Shown here piece by piece: positions 4,792 through 6,085 of a stretch of 6,085 nucleotides of DNA. The number at the start of each line of letters is the position of its first letter. The stretch's first letter is position 1. This DNA is from an uncultured Burkholderiales bacterium (GTDB lineage: Bacteria; Pseudomonadota; Gammaproteobacteria; Burkholderiales; Burkholderiaceae_E): contig CAIUGQ010000207.1 in assembly GCA_903898725.1 (NCBI GenBank), positions 1 to 6,085 on the forward strand, read 5' to 3'. The notes under the pieces were generated by a model. The model was not told the origin of the DNA and searched no databases. It was given only the letters and a program-made list of their open reading frames with translations. The position numbers and the translations under genes were made by a program.

Positions 4792-6085
4792 ACGCCCGAC
4801 TCCAGGCTGCGCCGCAGGAGGCGGCCGCGCTCGTCGCCGGGCCGCCGCTGCCGCTGCCCGCGGGCACCCCGCTGCGCGGCTGGATCGTGACCGGCGTGCT
4901 GGGGCAGGGCGGCTTCGGCATCGTCTACCGCGCCGAGGACGCCGGCGACGGCCCGCCCGTCGCGATCAAGGAGTTCCTGCCGGCGCAGCTCGCCGCGCGC
5001 CGCGAGGACGGCTCGCTCGGGCCGGTGGCCGCCGGCGGCGCCGAGACCTACGCCGCTGGCCTGGCGGCCTTCGTCGCCGAGGCGCAGCTGCTCGCGCGCG
5101 TGCGCCATCCCGCGCTCGTCGAGGTGATCGACGCCTGGGAAGCGCAGGGTACCGCCTACATGGCGATGCCGCTGTACGAGGGGCCGACGCTCGAGCGCGT
5201 GATCGCCGGCCATCCGGACGGGCTCGACGAGGCCACGCTGCGCGAGATCGCGGCACCGCTGCTGGGTGCCCTTGCCACGCTGCATGCGGCCGGCGCTGTG
5301 CACCGCGACGTCTCGCCCGACAACGTGATCCTGCGTCCGGACGCCGGCGCCGTGCTGCTCGACCTCGGCGCCGCGCGGCGCGAGATCGGCGACCGGGTGC
5401 GGGCCACCACCGTGATGCTCAAGGCCGGCTACGCGCCGATCGAGCAGTACGCGCACGACCCCGACTGCCCGGTCGGGCCCTGGTCCGACGTCTACGCGCT
5501 GGGCGCGGTGCTGCACCACGCCGCCTGCGGCGAGGCGCCGCCGCCGTCGGCGATGCGCGTGATGCGCGACACCCGCGTGGCGCTCGCGCAGCGCTGCCCC
5601 GACCGCATCGGCCCGCAGTTCGGTGCCGCGGTCGATGCGGCGATGGCGCTGCGTCCGGAGGACCGTCCGGCCTCGGCCGCCGCGTTCCGCGAACGTCTGG
5701 GCCTGGCGGCCGATCCGTTCGAGGCCGAGCGCGCACAGGCGGCGGCCGCGACCGAGCACGACGGCAGCGAGCGCCGCCGCATCGAGCGCCGCGCCGCCGA
5801 TCGCAGCCGTGCGCGTCGCATCCTCGGGCTGTCCGTCGCCACCGTGGCGATGGTCGCCGTGCTCGCCGTCAGCATCGGCATGTGGCTGGTTGCCGAGCCG
5901 CCGAGCGCACCGTCGGATCTGCCGGTCGACGAGCGGGCCGCGACGCTGCTGCCGCCGGATCCGTCGGCCGGACCGACCTCGGCCGCGCCGCCCAAGCCGG
6001 TGCCGCCCAAGCCCGCGACGCTGCGCCTCGCGGTGTCCCCGTGGGCCGAGGTCTGGGTCGACGGCAGCAAGCGGGCGGTCACGCC
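4788..6085 (+). CDS. Membrane-anchored Hanks-type Ser/Thr protein kinase with PEGA domain, 3' end missing
   Basis: The frame is open from ATG 4788 to the window end (432 residues plus a partial codon). The start overlaps the previous stop as ATGA, with AGG 7 nt upstream as a weak ribosome site. The kinase domain spans about 30-305: glycine loop LGQGGFG (38-44), Lys61 in VAIKEFLP, Glu98 of helix C, catalytic HRD (172-174) with Asn179, metal Asp192 in LDLG, YAPIEQY (215-221), and WSDVYALG with Asp234. All core catalytic residues remain. However, the catalytic loop reads HRDVSPDN, with Ser176 where most Ser/Thr kinases have Lys, and DFG is DLG. A very basic stretch (329-344) precedes one membrane helix (345-368), so the kinase is cytoplasmic and the rest periplasmic by the positive-inside rule. 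A Pro/Ala linker with PPKPV-PPKPA follows, then LRLAVSPWAEVWVDGSKRAVT (from 412), the start of a PEGA domain. Substrate unknown; the c-di-GMP enzyme upstream is a candidate partner. Confidence 0.94.
   Translation, partial: MNARLQAAPQEAAALVAGPPLPLPAGTPLRGWIVTGVLGQGGFGIVYRAEDAGDGPPVAIKEFLPAQLAARREDGSLGPVAAGGAETYAAGLAAFVAEAQLLARVRHPALVEVIDAWEAQGTAYMAMPLYEGPTLERVIAGHPDGLDEATLREIAAPLLGALATLHAAGAVHRDVSPDNVILRPDAGAVLLDLGAARREIGDRVRATTVMLKAGYAPIEQYAHDPDCPVGPWSDVYALGAVLHHAACGEAPPPSAMRVMRDTRVALAQRCPDRIGPQFGAAVDAAMALRPEDRPASAAAFRERLGLAADPFEAERAQAAAATEHDGSERRRIERRAADRSRARRILGLSVATVAMVAVLAVSIGMWLVAEPPSAPSDLPVDERAATLLPPDPSAGPTSAAPPKPVPPKPATLRLAVSPWAEVWVDGSKRAVT

Noticed and set aside
4632..5759. 375-codon open frame on the - strand opposite the kinase gene
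   Set aside because: The translation is Arg/His-rich without motifs, and the + strand encodes a clear kinase over the same bases.
4788..6085. Pseudokinase
   Set aside because: Lys61, Glu98, Asp174, Asn179 and Asp192 are all present. The changes at Ser176 and Leu193 are unusual but do not remove catalytic residues.
1..6085. CRISPR array, tRNA or rRNA genes, insertion sequence, phage or att sites
   Set aside because: No regularly spaced repeats, cloverleaf-like stretches, transposase or integrase motifs, or terminal inverted repeats were seen. Coding sequence fills nearly the whole window.

Overview
The window is very GC-rich with strong G/C bias at third codon positions, and every gene I can support lies on the + strand. 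Protein style (KEFLP-type Hanks kinase, PAS-GGDEF-EAL protein, Rieske-oxygenase small subunit) suggests a high-GC proteobacterium. A Burkholderiales-like betaproteobacterium is a plausible guess, but no 16S or other marker is present to confirm it.

Region A (1-2727) is the tail of a catabolic operon. It holds the 3' end of a ring-hydroxylating dioxygenase beta-subunit gene, then a complete AMP-forming acyl-CoA ligase 10 bp downstream, then a short-chain dehydrogenase/reductase (SDR) starting at or just after the ligase stop. Together they look like a route in which a (probably aromatic or cyclic) carboxylic acid is activated to its CoA thioester, oxygenated and dehydrogenated. The actual substrate cannot be read from the sequence. 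The oxygenase alpha subunit (Rieske/iron component) should lie upstream of the window.

Region B (2728-2904) is a 177-bp spacer. It holds a 10-bp direct repeat, a two-tier GC hairpin and a run of eight Gs. I see no clear promoter and no U-tract terminator. It separates two functionally unrelated cassettes.

Region C (2905-6085) is a signalling cassette. A PAS-GGDEF-EAL protein (cyclic-di-GMP turnover) overlaps by ATGA with a membrane-anchored Hanks-type Ser/Thr kinase, which has a proline-rich periplasmic linker and the beginning of a PEGA domain; the window ends inside this gene. The overlap suggests co-translation, so c-di-GMP metabolism and Ser/Thr phosphorylation may act in one pathway at the envelope. 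All families are known. The most noteworthy points are this coupling, the kinase's altered catalytic-loop and DFG residues, the missing GGDEF inhibitory site, the Asn-to-His change in the SDR tetrad, and a 12-bp tandem repeat at the overlap. I found no strong sign of an entirely undescribed system.
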